Assembly (NCBI GenBank): GCA_046309355.1
Contig: JBKCPL010000040.1
Coordinates: forward strand, 1-47,625
DNA length: 47,625 nucleotides
Source: CAYSBE01 sp046309355
GTDB lineage: Bacteria; Bacteroidota; Bacteroidia; UKL13-3
Direction: 5' to 3'
Position 1 is the stretch's first letter. Each line of letters opens with the position of its first letter. Both the position numbers and the translations under genes were made by a program. The notes beneath the pieces were generated by a model that saw only the letters and a program-made list of their open reading frames with translations, did no database searches and was not told where the DNA came from. Shown here in pieces: positions 20,201-26,424 of this stretch.

Positions 20201-20648
20201 AGGCATCGGCAGGTATATTGCTCCATATAAAATCAATGTGGGATTGATTGGATGTTACATTGGTTTTATGGCCTAAGGTAATGTTTTGAGAACTTTCAGG
20301 TCCCAGAGAATACGTTCTCGTTTCCCCCCACCAGGTTTCATCCCAATCGTTCGCTTTAGAATTATTATTAATAGCCGAAGCGAATGGAATCCAACTGCTG
20401 CTCGAATTTTTATAATAAAACGTAATGTTATTAATGTCCTGATTTGGAGTACCCCGCTCCATATACATAAATCGAACCTTAAGCCTTCCACCGCACTGTG
20501 TATTATTCTCACCATTCATGTAGAATGCATATACGTGCGTAAGTGGCTGAAAACCGGCCTGGCCAAATGCTCGCGTAAGTATAAGAGTTGTAAGCACGAC
20601 CGATAAAGCCAAATGCTTCATCAGGCTGTTTGTATGGGTTGTTTTCAT
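11247..20648 (-). CDS. Giant multidomain secreted protein (FN3, LamG, BACON-like) with T9SS type A sorting domain
   Basis: This 3133-residue protein has a signal peptide ending near AFGQ (residue 30). Four fibronectin type III-like modules follow (about 187-565). A laminin-G/ConA-like domain (about 600-770, with FECWF and NLDEVRVYARQKSAQE) precedes a carboxypeptidase-regulatory-like segment (about 870-960). A long region with no fold I recognise runs from about 1000 to 1850. Two more LamG domains follow (about 2010-2190 and 2222-2420, with FSLEFWAKRG and FTIEFWFKG), then a BACON-like Ig domain (about 2519-2615, LPAWLSASPQSGTISPNSTRT). Next is a domain homologous to the N-terminal domain of the neighbouring cadherin protein (about 2616-2730), then two AGWNWI repeats. 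The C-terminus (VFPNPFSNQVSL, YDIAGKQV, PGFYFVEI, final AKIIKK) is a type A sorting domain, normally cleaved by PorU with attachment to A-LPS. The likely role is an adhesin or glycan-binding protein; no catalytic motif was seen. Confidence 0.9.
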   Translation of the reverse strand: MKTTHTNSLMKHLALSVVLTTLILTRAFGQAGFQPLTHVYAFYMNGENNTQCGGRLKVRFMYMERGTPNQDINNITFYYKNSSSSWIPFASAINNNSKANDWDETWWGETRTYSLGPESSQNITLGHKTNVTSNQSHIDFIWSNIPADAYGSGFITIATAGSFGSFSTWQHTVSSSQLVIPLPVLNAPSTLSATNADHCNKVALTWSAPGSFPCSYNQEIYRNNVYLAQVNSSANSYDDVTAPQGSHTYHIKAVHKTTSTNGIIASFPSNTAIGSKNSSASPPSGITATTTSCDGEIRINWTFNDADPTNFKVSRSTNPTSGYTVIATLPGSDRAYIDASITKNTTYYYKVATVGTCGETTSPSYFTGFAPDIPAKATSVTVTTNGTNNGFIINWTDNSNNETGFIVERSIQGQAGVTNFNVGPNVTTFSDNSVLACVNYTYTIRARNNCDPAGNPSNASSVVRIFPDLSTSFNTTNFKLTASKGYFTNMVQLSWSTLNVDILTQYRIFRKQFGTTNDSILIGTAGMGEGNFIDNSSISGVLYKYTIIGVLNCGGFTRYSNFTEDIGFRTAFGTVSGAITYSGGIAVQNARVQVTPAATTFVGASVNFANTSGTMTVPASSKLSFTTGATFECWFITPNTTGTKELIRINSGSKSIMLRLVGDKLSLFVNNGSTTQNVSSITGFLSNNYNQATGVVSADSLVVYLNGIRSAALALGAYTLFPLNNSSITMGSTFVGNLDEVRVYARQKSAQEVSEDYSRRVNPDDTELKAYYTFDENMVGYNGFFDYSKVGQAFNEQHGSMTNVTYSNNIPSSSQLAHASFTDASGTYVVTNIGYAGTGQPFIITPSYETHSFSPINRNVFIGEGSVSHSQQDFTDISSFAVSGFVNYVPIGGATLGCPAEGINFKIDGQTVVRNGEPVATDVDGKFDFQVPIGNHVITAFKDGHIFSQGRFPALPTPSFNFQNSVAGITFVDSTLVKVVGRAVGGAIEAAKKPGMGKSVNNIGKTRIHFKSQLRNGCSKITVITNDTSGEYVTYLPPLIYTIDTVKIQTNNDPNLGFGIQQVLDLTNATTITRVYDTIRIGTTVVRIDSASFNTRRDFICYAPPKLFLSRTTGRTPTDSSFVGEMKLFTDSINYISLVPTNPFGWPVFKQFSTYTAKIWAFDIYQNFDYTPVKEFKVPITGSVSIQNGLAAGNGSSVILDVVDGYALYEFRGGLPNLNTDVPAANSYTKTMSVTLFAPGNNGSRFTQWLPNAGNTPFRGYVFGGRTRAGSSFTTSGPQKVDLILRDPPGSGSSATWSRNTSYNTIKRYSNLNNTGGSFMGTAHLGAKWEASVGLVFEVSLENEIGGTAGFGVTKETTAGENGELVTSLSSSLSISTGSNPEQVGSNADIFFGHATNYTFGLADNLLLVKASDCNIPGVTCAPNTVNGFRIGIRQNLAIDPNGINTSFAYTTGEIEDIVIPNLIKTRNLILQNGKKRNGLPRYNIVYNDTLDDDYAKKFGTNNDDLIWGNIRTKTDPRVQNNQDKTGPSYTFIPDSLYETDSVRMFNDQIRLWKEALARNEKEKYDAFRLNIGNILQSASNTSIGQATLTREFSVSKSKEVTTFEEVYLSHDEAFGFVALAGGSGIDLSGSLTLGETTTTDDGTSTDTTTTISYTLTDGDPGDLISVDVVDPGTGNGHMFKLRGGQTSCPYEGPEYAHYYKPRDTVMASTYFEDGESELLTDGTFQRHVPTIQVPEPVRYNVPAAQAATFNLKLGNQSESEDDQTYDLRVVESTNPNGAILTIDGLDPNRSFTVPFRTTLNKTLSIKRGPLFYDYDSILIILKSPCDDDIVDSAYVSAKFIPTCTKPIIYTPADKWTLNRTFQDTMPVIIYDYDYNFGGLKNITFQYKPASSSQWNILETFYKVPEDTEDLIIPSDRSFIEYKWNMKQLVDGPYDIRAVSTCSAPGYADAKVESEVNRGLADRVNPAPFGNPSPADGILSPNDEISIQFNEPVDPASLSYGNFDIRGVLNGSKLQNTASIYFDGDNDYVEVPTGLNLAKRSFSLEFWAKRGSLGPQIIFSQGIDAAQNIQIGFDASNKFYFQIGNDSVSSNIDITDTVAFYHYTVSYDFDSSSCELFRNGVVINTGNTKIYNQYEGGGKTIFGRTSNSIGNDFKGNLRDFRLWSRTRKSNEIISSINISLRGTEFGIMANWRFDEAIGTTVKDYVRMRHGQMKNAVWEINPKGASYRINTEPLAVGASDLVFVNENDFTIEFWFKGANDGTVTSLFSNGRGDSTDNNPSIRWNIEKDAQGKILVKHKGSTFEAVSTSFFDNNWHHFALVLQRATSLTAFIDGNQQNTISSGGLEQFAGNKFWIGARGYQPFGPEVVDRAFNGWIDEFRLWNSARSQLQIERDRINRLAGTETDLVCYIPFEQYTINMGVPILTPSLADIKTPARSISGTTALGSGLNNQTPAIKLQRPVEAINFTYALNGDKIILTPNTLPALIENVTLDITVKDVFDLNGNKMQSPKTWIAYIDKNQVKWQDQEFNFTKKRGEALTFTTTIVNSGGAVKQYSISNLPAWLSASPQSGTISPNSTRTITLTVDPNVNIGSYEQEVQLLTDFGFPDGLLVRLKVFADLPSSWRIDPARFENAMSIVGQIRINNVISTNPDDRLAAFVNGECRGIASLQYFPQIDRYYAFLTVYSNVPSGEHLEFRIWNAAAGKVHADVQPQLEFLSNELVGSVINPQVFNATDKLSSTIPLVAGWNWISFNLMMTDSNDLNKLMKRIVLANGDLLRDQSKFADYNTEAGWAGSLANPQAGIKPEYSYRLRVTAKDTLTITGVEIDPSVRPIQLNAGWNWIGFGSQRNLSVTEAFSSLNSTAGDLVKSQNQFALYDPVIGWVGNLNTLIPGKGYMYRSATNTSFMYPRSVMFGKTQAVPNLYRSDFFSYNPHVYEQNMSVVVDAGICQEAALSGRLSLGAYSGNELRGATRITQAGNRGLYFITVSANQFDEAIQFKLLDEQTGHTIDMLGRVTFSANQHLGSLIKPIEIKPAGNFSCENFAASFNTGLNISVFPNPFSNQVSLYIQNISSPNLAVAVYDIAGKQVDEFTYEALTNTSAYVLWEPEQRGLNIKPGFYFVEINSGGQLTRAKIIKK

Positions 20649-20883
20649 AGACGTTGATTAAGTGAGACTCAGCAAATAATGTGTAAAAAAATAGGAAAAC
20701 TTTGTAAACACCCAAGAATCAATGTTAATTTTAATTACATTAATAATTATTTAATGCACTATTTTTATCAATTAGGTATTATTTATCGTTCGCCTAGGTA
20801 TTTTTATGGGTGAAAAGTTACTGACTTAATAGGCATTAATATTCATTGTCTTTCCTAGTTCTCAACCTTTCATTTAAAATAAA

Positions 20884-20891
20884 TACTTTTG
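20884..20891 (+). promoter_or_regulatory. Possible -7 promoter box for the polysaccharide locus
   Basis: TACTTTTG matches TAnnTTTG and ends 10 bases before the acyl carrier protein start codon. Transcription would begin within about 5 bases of the ATG, giving a nearly leaderless mRNA. No clear -33 TTTG is present. The rest of the 253-base divergent gap (20649-20901) is A+T-rich, with no other motif I can support for the opposite, 3133-residue gene. Confidence 0.35.
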
Positions 20892-20901
20892 AAAACCAAC
20901 A

Positions 20902-21150
20902 ATGCCATCATTAACTATTCATGCATTTATTGAATTCACTGCTCAGGAACTGAATGTGCCTGTTGCTAATCTGCATGAAGAGGTATTGTATAAGGCCATA
21001 CCCACCTGGGGCTCACTTAATGCTCTCATTTATCTTTCCCGCATTCATAGCGAAACAGGAGTGCTGCTTTCGTCAGCCGAACTTTCTAACCTGCATACCC
21101 TTCGTGATTTATATGAACGAATAATATCAAAGCAGCATGACGCTCAGTAG
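20902..21150 (+). CDS. Acyl carrier protein of the polysaccharide locus
   Basis: This 82-residue protein fits the ACP fold. Helix 2 begins at PTWGSLNALIYLSRI, where Ser38 takes the place of the phosphopantetheine-bearing serine. The usual DSL is GSL here, a conservative but notable change also seen in secondary ACPs of sugar clusters. It is distinct from a housekeeping AcpP, which would be more acidic and have the DSLD signature. The KAS III gene overlaps its 3' end by 14 bases, so the two are coupled. I infer that it carries an acyl chain made or received by the KAS III protein for decoration of a sugar in this locus. Confidence 0.82.
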   Translation: MPSLTIHAFIEFTAQELNVPVANLHEEVLYKAIPTWGSLNALIYLSRIHSETGVLLSSAELSNLHTLRDLYERIISKQHDAQ

Positions 21151-22132
21151 GTTCAATGGAATTTCAATATCGGGCATTGTAAACGTATTACCGCACCAAC
21201 GGGTATATAATGACACATCAGAACTGATAGAATCGCAGCAACGTACACAACTGATAGAAGTAACGGGAATAAACGAGCGAAGAAGGGCAAAACTAACCTG
21301 CATTGAACACTATTTCAGTTATGGTATGGATAAGCTGTTGACACATTTGCAATGGGACACTAAAAGCATAGATATTTTACTTTGTGTAACCCAAACAGCA
21401 TTTCCTTCTATGCCGGCAGTTTCGTGTGTGTTGCAGGCCAAACACAATCTGAGTTCTGATACGCAGTGCTTCGACATCAATTTGGGTTGTTCGGGTTATG
21501 TTTACGGGTTACAAACGGCAATGGCGCTTCTTCAGTCTGTTGCAGGCTCCAATGCTCGCGCTATTTTGTGCTGTGGGGATTTATCAAGCCTTTTACTGGA
21601 TCCAAACGATAAAAGCACACAACCGGTTTTTTCAGATGGTGTATCGGTTACTGCACTCAGTTTATCAGGACAAAATACACCTGCTTTCTTCAATACGTCA
21701 ACGTACGGAGATGGAAAAAACGCTATATACACAGAACTGAACGGCAATAAAGAAGTGATGAGGTTAAACGGAATAGATGTATTTAGTTATTCTGTGCGGT
21801 ACGTTCCTGCTCACGTAAAGGCCCTGTTGCAGTTTGCACATACAGATACTCAAAATACGGACGCATTTATATTTCATCAGGCGAATAAGCTTATCAACGG
21901 AGCCATTTGCAATCAACTTCATATTTCTCCGGACAAAGCACCGGAAACCCTATCGTTGTATGGAAATACGGCATCTGCCAGCATACCAATTACACTCGGT
22001 AAATATCTAAGTACGTCATATCATAAGCCGGTAAAGGTACTGTTATGCGGATTTGGTGTTGGATTTTCAATAGCATCGTGTTTGCTTACTGTTGATTCTG
22101 ATTTATTTGTAAGTACGGAAGAATGGGAGTAA
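21137..22132 (+). CDS. 3-oxoacyl-ACP synthase III-like (KAS III) enzyme
   Basis: At 331 residues this has the usual FabH length. It shows the complete thiolase-fold triad: Cys118 in INLGCSGYVYGL, His247 in FIFHQAN and Asn277 in YGNTAS. KAS III enzymes condense an acyl-CoA with malonyl-ACP, and relatives in sugar or natural-product clusters transfer acyl groups instead. The dedicated ACP directly upstream and the GNAT plus sugar aminotransferase downstream make a role in building an unusual acyl group likely. It is not the genome's housekeeping fabH by context, since no plsX or rpmF is adjacent. It overlaps the next gene by 10 bases. Confidence 0.88.
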   Translation: MTLSRFNGISISGIVNVLPHQRVYNDTSELIESQQRTQLIEVTGINERRRAKLTCIEHYFSYGMDKLLTHLQWDTKSIDILLCVTQTAFPSMPAVSCVLQAKHNLSSDTQCFDINLGCSGYVYGLQTAMALLQSVAGSNARAILCCGDLSSLLLDPNDKSTQPVFSDGVSVTALSLSGQNTPAFFNTSTYGDGKNAIYTELNGNKEVMRLNGIDVFSYSVRYVPAHVKALLQFAHTDTQNTDAFIFHQANKLINGAICNQLHISPDKAPETLSLYGNTASASIPITLGKYLSTSYHKPVKVLLCGFGVGFSIASCLLTVDSDLFVSTEEWE

Positions 22133-23052
22133 CCTTAAGCATAGTGATACCGATTTACCAATCGGAGTTGGTGATTCCTGAGCTTGTACATAGGCTTACA
22201 TCATGGATGCATAAGACTAATTACACGATGGAGTTTGTATTTGTCAACGACCACAGTCCGGACAATTCAGAACACGTTCTATTAGCAGCACTTGCAAACG
22301 CAGGTGTTTTGTACAGGTATATTTCACTTGCTAAAAACTACGGTCAGCATACTGCTACAGCTATAGGCATGAAGTATAGCACAGGACAATATGTGGCAAC
22401 TATAGACGATGACTTGCAACACAATCCGGAAGACGTGGGTGTGTTGCTTCAGCACATCATATACACACACTGCGATTTAGTTTATGGCACGTATGAAACG
22501 AAGAAACACTCAGCTTTTCGGAATGCAGGCACCCGGATACTTCAATGGTTGCTGCGCAAAGAAGGCAGGAAATTTTCAATGGTAACATCGTTGCGGGTTA
22601 TGAAACGACAAGTGTTACAAATGCTCCCCGAACAGCCGCAGAAAATATTTTTTCTGGATGATGTATTGCTGCTTGCCTCTGCAAAGGTTGATGCAGTTAC
22701 TGTTACGCATTCTAAAAGAAAAACCGGTAAGTCAGGCTACTCGTGGTTTAAGTTGGTCAATATGGCTTTAAGCATTTTACTGCTTCATTCCTCTTTTCCG
22801 TTAAGGCTAATCAGCCGTAGCGGGTTATTCATATCTGTCGTATTTTTCCTTGTGGGCTGCTATTATATTTATAAGAAATACATGTTTGATGCCGTTCTTG
22901 GCTACACGTCTATCATTGTTGCCATATTTTTCAGTACGGGTCTTATATTATTCTCACTCGGCATAATTGGTGAATACATCAGGCGTATGTGGGAACACGC
23001 ACAGCGTTTAGACGCAGTGATTATTGAAAAGAATATAAAAAATGGTGAATAG
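22123..23052 (+). CDS. GtrB/ArnC-like polyisoprenyl-phosphate glycosyltransferase (GT2)
   Basis: This 309-residue GT2 enzyme has the nucleotide-binding start SIVIPIYQSE, VNDHSPDNSE, and the metal-binding DDD (residues 95-97) in YVATIDDDLQHNPEDV. Two C-terminal membrane helices (about 228-248 and 260-285) end in the family's GIIGEYIRRMWE. Members move a sugar from NDP-sugar to undecaprenyl or dolichyl phosphate on the cytoplasmic face. Here it may feed a lipid-linked sugar to a membrane transferase such as the GT-C-like protein at 40353. It overlaps both neighbours (10 and 11 bases), so it sits within a tight operon. Confidence 0.9.
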   Translation: MGVTLSIVIPIYQSELVIPELVHRLTSWMHKTNYTMEFVFVNDHSPDNSEHVLLAALANAGVLYRYISLAKNYGQHTATAIGMKYSTGQYVATIDDDLQHNPEDVGVLLQHIIYTHCDLVYGTYETKKHSAFRNAGTRILQWLLRKEGRKFSMVTSLRVMKRQVLQMLPEQPQKIFFLDDVLLLASAKVDAVTVTHSKRKTGKSGYSWFKLVNMALSILLLHSSFPLRLISRSGLFISVVFFLVGCYYIYKKYMFDAVLGYTSIIVAIFFSTGLILFSLGIIGEYIRRMWEHAQRLDAVIIEKNIKNGE

Positions 23053-23560
23053 GGTCCAACTTGTTCCCCTCGGTAAAGTTCATCTTGAAATGATTCGTGC
23101 GTGGCGAAATGCAGATGAAATTAGACATCAAATGGAGTATACGGCACTCATTTCTGCCCAACAGCAGGTGGAATGGTTTGCCTCGCTAAGCCCAGAAACA
23201 GATTATTACTACATTATAAACTACATAAACACACCTATTGGCTTAACACAGATAAATCAGGTGGATGTGTTACACAAGCATGCTAACTGCGGATTGTTCA
23301 TTGCCCGTCCTGAGTTTACCGGAACAGGAATCAGTTTGGCAGCCTCGCTGCAGCTTCTCGATATGGCTTTCTATCAACTAAAACTGAATTATGTTACCGC
23401 AAAAGTGAAGAACACAAACCATAGCGCTATAGAGTACAACACACAACTGGGATTTAAGACAGATCTTCAGCTAAACGTTGATTTTACAAGGTACAAAGTT
23501 ACCCGCGAAGCTTATGAAGCTTTACGTAATCAACTACAGTATCTGGTTCGTTACGTTTAA
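23042..23560 (+). CDS. GNAT-family N-acyltransferase, probably acting on an amino sugar
   Basis: The 172 residues fit a GNAT fold of the PseH/WecD-like type. It opens with VQLVPLGKVHLEMIRAWRN, typical of this group. IGLTQINQVD and the strand with CGLFIARPEF precede the pantetheine-binding GTGISLAASL, and NHSAIEYNTQLGF is the late motif. Such enzymes N-acetylate or N-acylate nucleotide amino sugars. The WecE-like aminotransferase a gene away gives the obvious substrate, and the ACP/KAS III pair could give a non-acetyl donor. The substrate is inferred from context only. Confidence 0.82.
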   Translation: MVNRVQLVPLGKVHLEMIRAWRNADEIRHQMEYTALISAQQQVEWFASLSPETDYYYIINYINTPIGLTQINQVDVLHKHANCGLFIARPEFTGTGISLAASLQLLDMAFYQLKLNYVTAKVKNTNHSAIEYNTQLGFKTDLQLNVDFTRYKVTREAYEALRNQLQYLVRYV

Positions 23561-23567
23561 AGAGTGT

Positions 23568-24470
23568 TTAGCGCTCCAGTATACGCCACCGCACCTCATC
23601 CACAATGTATTTGATTTTTTGCAACATGCTTAGCCCTTCCAAACGAAGATAATTTAGTGTAAACAGGCTTGGGTTTAGCATCCATTTAATGGCTCGTTTG
23701 TGCAAAGGCAGGCTGTAGTATGGTAGTTTCTTCAGTGTAAGCTTCGGTTTTAATGGAGGATATACAGCATTGAAGAATACAGACTTGTTATATCTATAAA
23801 GCTGCTTATTGCGTTCGGGCATTACTTCGGCACCAATATGAAAGGTCAGGTGTGCTTTGGTCAGATAAAGAGGATTAGTTGCAAACGCAGCCATATTGTG
23901 TACTAGTGCTACTTCAACAAAGGGAATACCGAGGCATAATTTATTAAGTATAAAATGACTAATCAATTCTTTTTTGAATACAAAGCAATCAAAACCCGGA
24001 TGCGAAAATCCAATGTCAGCAAACAGTAGAGGCAGTTCAGGTTGGTTCAAGTATACATGAGACAAACGCCTTCGGTTTATACTGATTGCATCATGACCTC
24101 TGTTGATGTAGCAGGCAACAGCATCATAAAAATAAGGCATCAACGCAATATCAGCGTTCGAGTAAACGATGTAGTCAGCTTCTGTCTCAGCCACTTTACC
24201 TAATATCTCATCAATAAATGGCAACTGTGGCAGATAACTATTTGAATAAATATCCTGTATACTGCTTTCGAGCGGACTTAATAAGTTAAATCCATCGGGC
24301 ACAATATCGGTTTCATTGCGGAAACACGTAGCAAATAAATTAACATTAATTTCTGATTTTGTAAATGCCTTTGCAGCTAAAATACTGCTGAATGTTATCG
24401 GCTGAGTCTTGTATAAATCAGCACGATCATTTACTTTCACGGGGTTAATAATATGTGCCAGTCTAATCAA
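23568..24470 (-). CDS. Hypothetical protein, GT-A-like
   Basis: This 300-residue protein is on the opposite strand to its neighbours. The start is TTG at 24470, because an in-frame TGA lies 15 bases upstream and no ATG precedes residue 111. It shares its first base with the ATG of the divergent aminotransferase. Residues 98-110 (ADYIVYSNADIAL) resemble the hydrophobic strand and Asx-x-Asp metal site of GT-A glycosyltransferases, and FADIGFSHPGFDCFVF looks like a later substrate-loop region. There is no signal peptide. I recognise no named family. A glycosyltransferase or nucleotide-sugar-binding role is plausible but unproven. Confidence 0.6.
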   Translation of the reverse strand: MIRLAHIINPVKVNDRADLYKTQPITFSSILAAKAFTKSEINVNLFATCFRNETDIVPDGFNLLSPLESSIQDIYSNSYLPQLPFIDEILGKVAETEADYIVYSNADIALMPYFYDAVACYINRGHDAISINRRRLSHVYLNQPELPLLFADIGFSHPGFDCFVFKKELISHFILNKLCLGIPFVEVALVHNMAAFATNPLYLTKAHLTFHIGAEVMPERNKQLYRYNKSVFFNAVYPPLKPKLTLKKLPYYSLPLHKRAIKWMLNPSLFTLNYLRLEGLSMLQKIKYIVDEVRWRILER

Positions 24471-25600
24471 TGAAACAAATTTTATTCAATAATATCTCCT
24501 ATTCGGCACAATTAGCAAAAAATATTGCGCATCTTGTAACAGACTATGAAAGTATACGCGATAGAAAATATTCACGGCTGTGTATTTCATTGTTGCAGAA
24601 GAAATATATTAAATCACATTTGCTTCTTACACATTCGGCTACCGGTGCACTTGATTTGATTGCATCACTGCTTAATATCAAGGAGGGTGATGAAATCATC
24701 ATGCCCTCATTCACCTATGTATCTACTGCCAGTGCCTTTGTCGGCAGAGGCGCAATTCCTGTATTCACCGAAATAAATAGCCACTCATTGTGCATTGATC
24801 CGGATTGTGTAGAAAAATCCATTACCGGAAAAACCAGGGCTGTTATAGCCGTTCATTATGGCGGACATGCAGGCGATATTGATCAGCTGAAAGCTATCTG
24901 TAACAAGCATAATCTTATTCTGATAGAAGATGCGGCTATGGCATACGGGTCATACTCAGGATTAAATCCACTGGGTACCATTGGAGATTTTGGTGTGGTA
25001 AGTTTTGATTTAACGAAGCATATCACAGCCACACAAGGAGGCTTACTGCTGGTAAATAATCCCAAGTATGCAGCACGAGCAAATCACCTTTATGAGGTGG
25101 GTACAAACCGGCAAGATTTTTTGAATGGAAAGGTGGCTCATTATGAGTGGGTAGACTGTGGTTCGAAATATCAGTTGAACGAATTAAGCGCGTGTGCATT
25201 GTACGATAGCCTTAGCAATGAAAAAACAATTCTGAAGTATATGCAGAAACTCACGGATGAATATGCCGTAAATCTTAAATCGCTTGTGGATTCGGGCAAT
25301 GTAAAAGTATATGATGAACAGCGACTGAAACAAAATTACCATGAATTTTACTTGCTGGTAAAAACACCTGAAATACGAAAACAGCTTATCCAATTTTTAA
25401 GCCAAAATCATATACAAGCCGTATCGCATTATTACCCACTGCACCTCTCAGCAATGGGAAAAAAATTCAATCACCGATTAGATTTACCTGTTACTGAATA
25501 CGTGGCCGATTGCATAGTTCGTTTACCCATGCACCAACAGCTGAGTATGTCAGATGTTCAACGGGTGGCTTATACAGTATTGTCCTTTTTCAATCCCTAG
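24470..25600 (+). CDS. wecE: WecE-like sugar aminotransferase (DegT/DnrJ/EryC1 family)
   Basis: This PLP enzyme probably converts dTDP-4-keto-6-deoxyglucose to dTDP-4-amino-4,6-dideoxygalactose (Fuc4N), as WecE does. Its 376 residues match the family length. Visible motifs are IMPSFTYVSTASAF (78-90), AVHYGGHAGD (127-136), the PLP-ring aspartate in IEDAA (Asp154), and the Schiff-base lysine Lys183 in SFDLTKHITATQGG. GTNRQDFLNGKV and WVDCGSKYQLNE follow the WecE pattern closely. The usual FHETKN is FDLTKH here. No rmlA/rmlB is in the window, so dTDP-4-keto-6-deoxyglucose must come from elsewhere. The exact product could be another 3- or 4-amino sugar. Confidence 0.88.
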   Translation: MKQILFNNISYSAQLAKNIAHLVTDYESIRDRKYSRLCISLLQKKYIKSHLLLTHSATGALDLIASLLNIKEGDEIIMPSFTYVSTASAFVGRGAIPVFTEINSHSLCIDPDCVEKSITGKTRAVIAVHYGGHAGDIDQLKAICNKHNLILIEDAAMAYGSYSGLNPLGTIGDFGVVSFDLTKHITATQGGLLLVNNPKYAARANHLYEVGTNRQDFLNGKVAHYEWVDCGSKYQLNELSACALYDSLSNEKTILKYMQKLTDEYAVNLKSLVDSGNVKVYDEQRLKQNYHEFYLLVKTPEIRKQLIQFLSQNHIQAVSHYYPLHLSAMGKKFNHRLDLPVTEYVADCIVRLPMHQQLSMSDVQRVAYTVLSFFNP

Positions 25601-25605
25601 CGCGA

Positions 25606-26424
25606 ATGGCATACAGTAAGAAAATAACACCTCAGCCGGATAGTTTTTCAGTTTACCTCCAGAAAATTTGGACATATAAATCACTGATTTGGATTTTTGC
25701 GTTACGCGACATGCGAGTAAAATATGCACAAACATTCCTAGGATTAGGCTGGAGTGTTTTCCAACCATTAGTATACGTTATTATTTATAGCTTTTTCTTT
25801 GGATACATTTTAAACTGGAAAACGCAGGGACTCCCTTTTCCGCTCTATGTATTGAGCGGTTTGATTGGCTGGAACTTTTTCTCTTACATCATCTATCAAG
25901 GTACGACCAGCGTTCAAGAGTCAGGCAACACAATCAAAAAAATTTATTTCCCTAAAAGTATTCTGCCACTTTCAAAGGTTCTAGTCGCCTTTGTTGAATT
26001 GCTTCTTAGCACACTCATTTTTATACCATTGATGGCATATTACCGGATGGGTGTATCATGGAAAATAGTTCTTTTTCCTCTGCCGGTTTTATTTAGTGCA
26101 CTTTGCGGTTTATTACCTGTTTTTTGGATTGCTGTTTGGGCATATAAAAAGAGAGATTTATTGCACCTTTTACCACACTTTGTTACTTTCGGTATATGGC
26201 TTACACCGGTATTCTTTTCAAAAGATATTTTCCCTGAACGCATCAAAACTATACTTGAACTCAATCCGATGACAAATGTGGTGGATATGTGGAGATGGAT
26301 TTTGTTTAACTACGGAGAATTTAATGTGTTCTGGATATTCAATCTTTTAATTGTCTTTTCGTTGTGTTTAACAGGCATGTTTTTATATAACAAAAAAGAA
26401 AGCGAGTTTAGTGATTACGTATGA
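25606..26424 (+). CDS. wzm: O-polysaccharide ABC transporter permease
   Basis: An ABC-2 type permease that, with Wzt, moves completed lipid-linked polysaccharide across the inner membrane. I take the ATG at 25606 (272 residues, MAYSKKITPQ), five bases after the aminotransferase stop. A longer frame from 25510 would overlap that gene by 91 bases and add no conserved sequence. Typical features are the amphipathic start SLIWIFALRDMRVKYAQTFL, six membrane segments, LPFPLYVLSGLIGWNFFSY and LNPMTNVVDMWRW near the C-terminus. It overlaps wzt by 4 bases (ATGA), the standard coupling for this pair. Confidence 0.93.
   Translation: MAYSKKITPQPDSFSVYLQKIWTYKSLIWIFALRDMRVKYAQTFLGLGWSVFQPLVYVIIYSFFFGYILNWKTQGLPFPLYVLSGLIGWNFFSYIIYQGTTSVQESGNTIKKIYFPKSILPLSKVLVAFVELLLSTLIFIPLMAYYRMGVSWKIVLFPLPVLFSALCGLLPVFWIAVWAYKKRDLLHLLPHFVTFGIWLTPVFFSKDIFPERIKTILELNPMTNVVDMWRWILFNYGEFNVFWIFNLLIVFSLCLTGMFLYNKKESEFSDYV

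Noticed and set aside
25510..25605. Upstream extension of Wzm
   Set aside because: It would overlap the aminotransferase by 91 bases, and the added residues look like out-of-frame reading of that gene. The ATG at 25606 is well placed.
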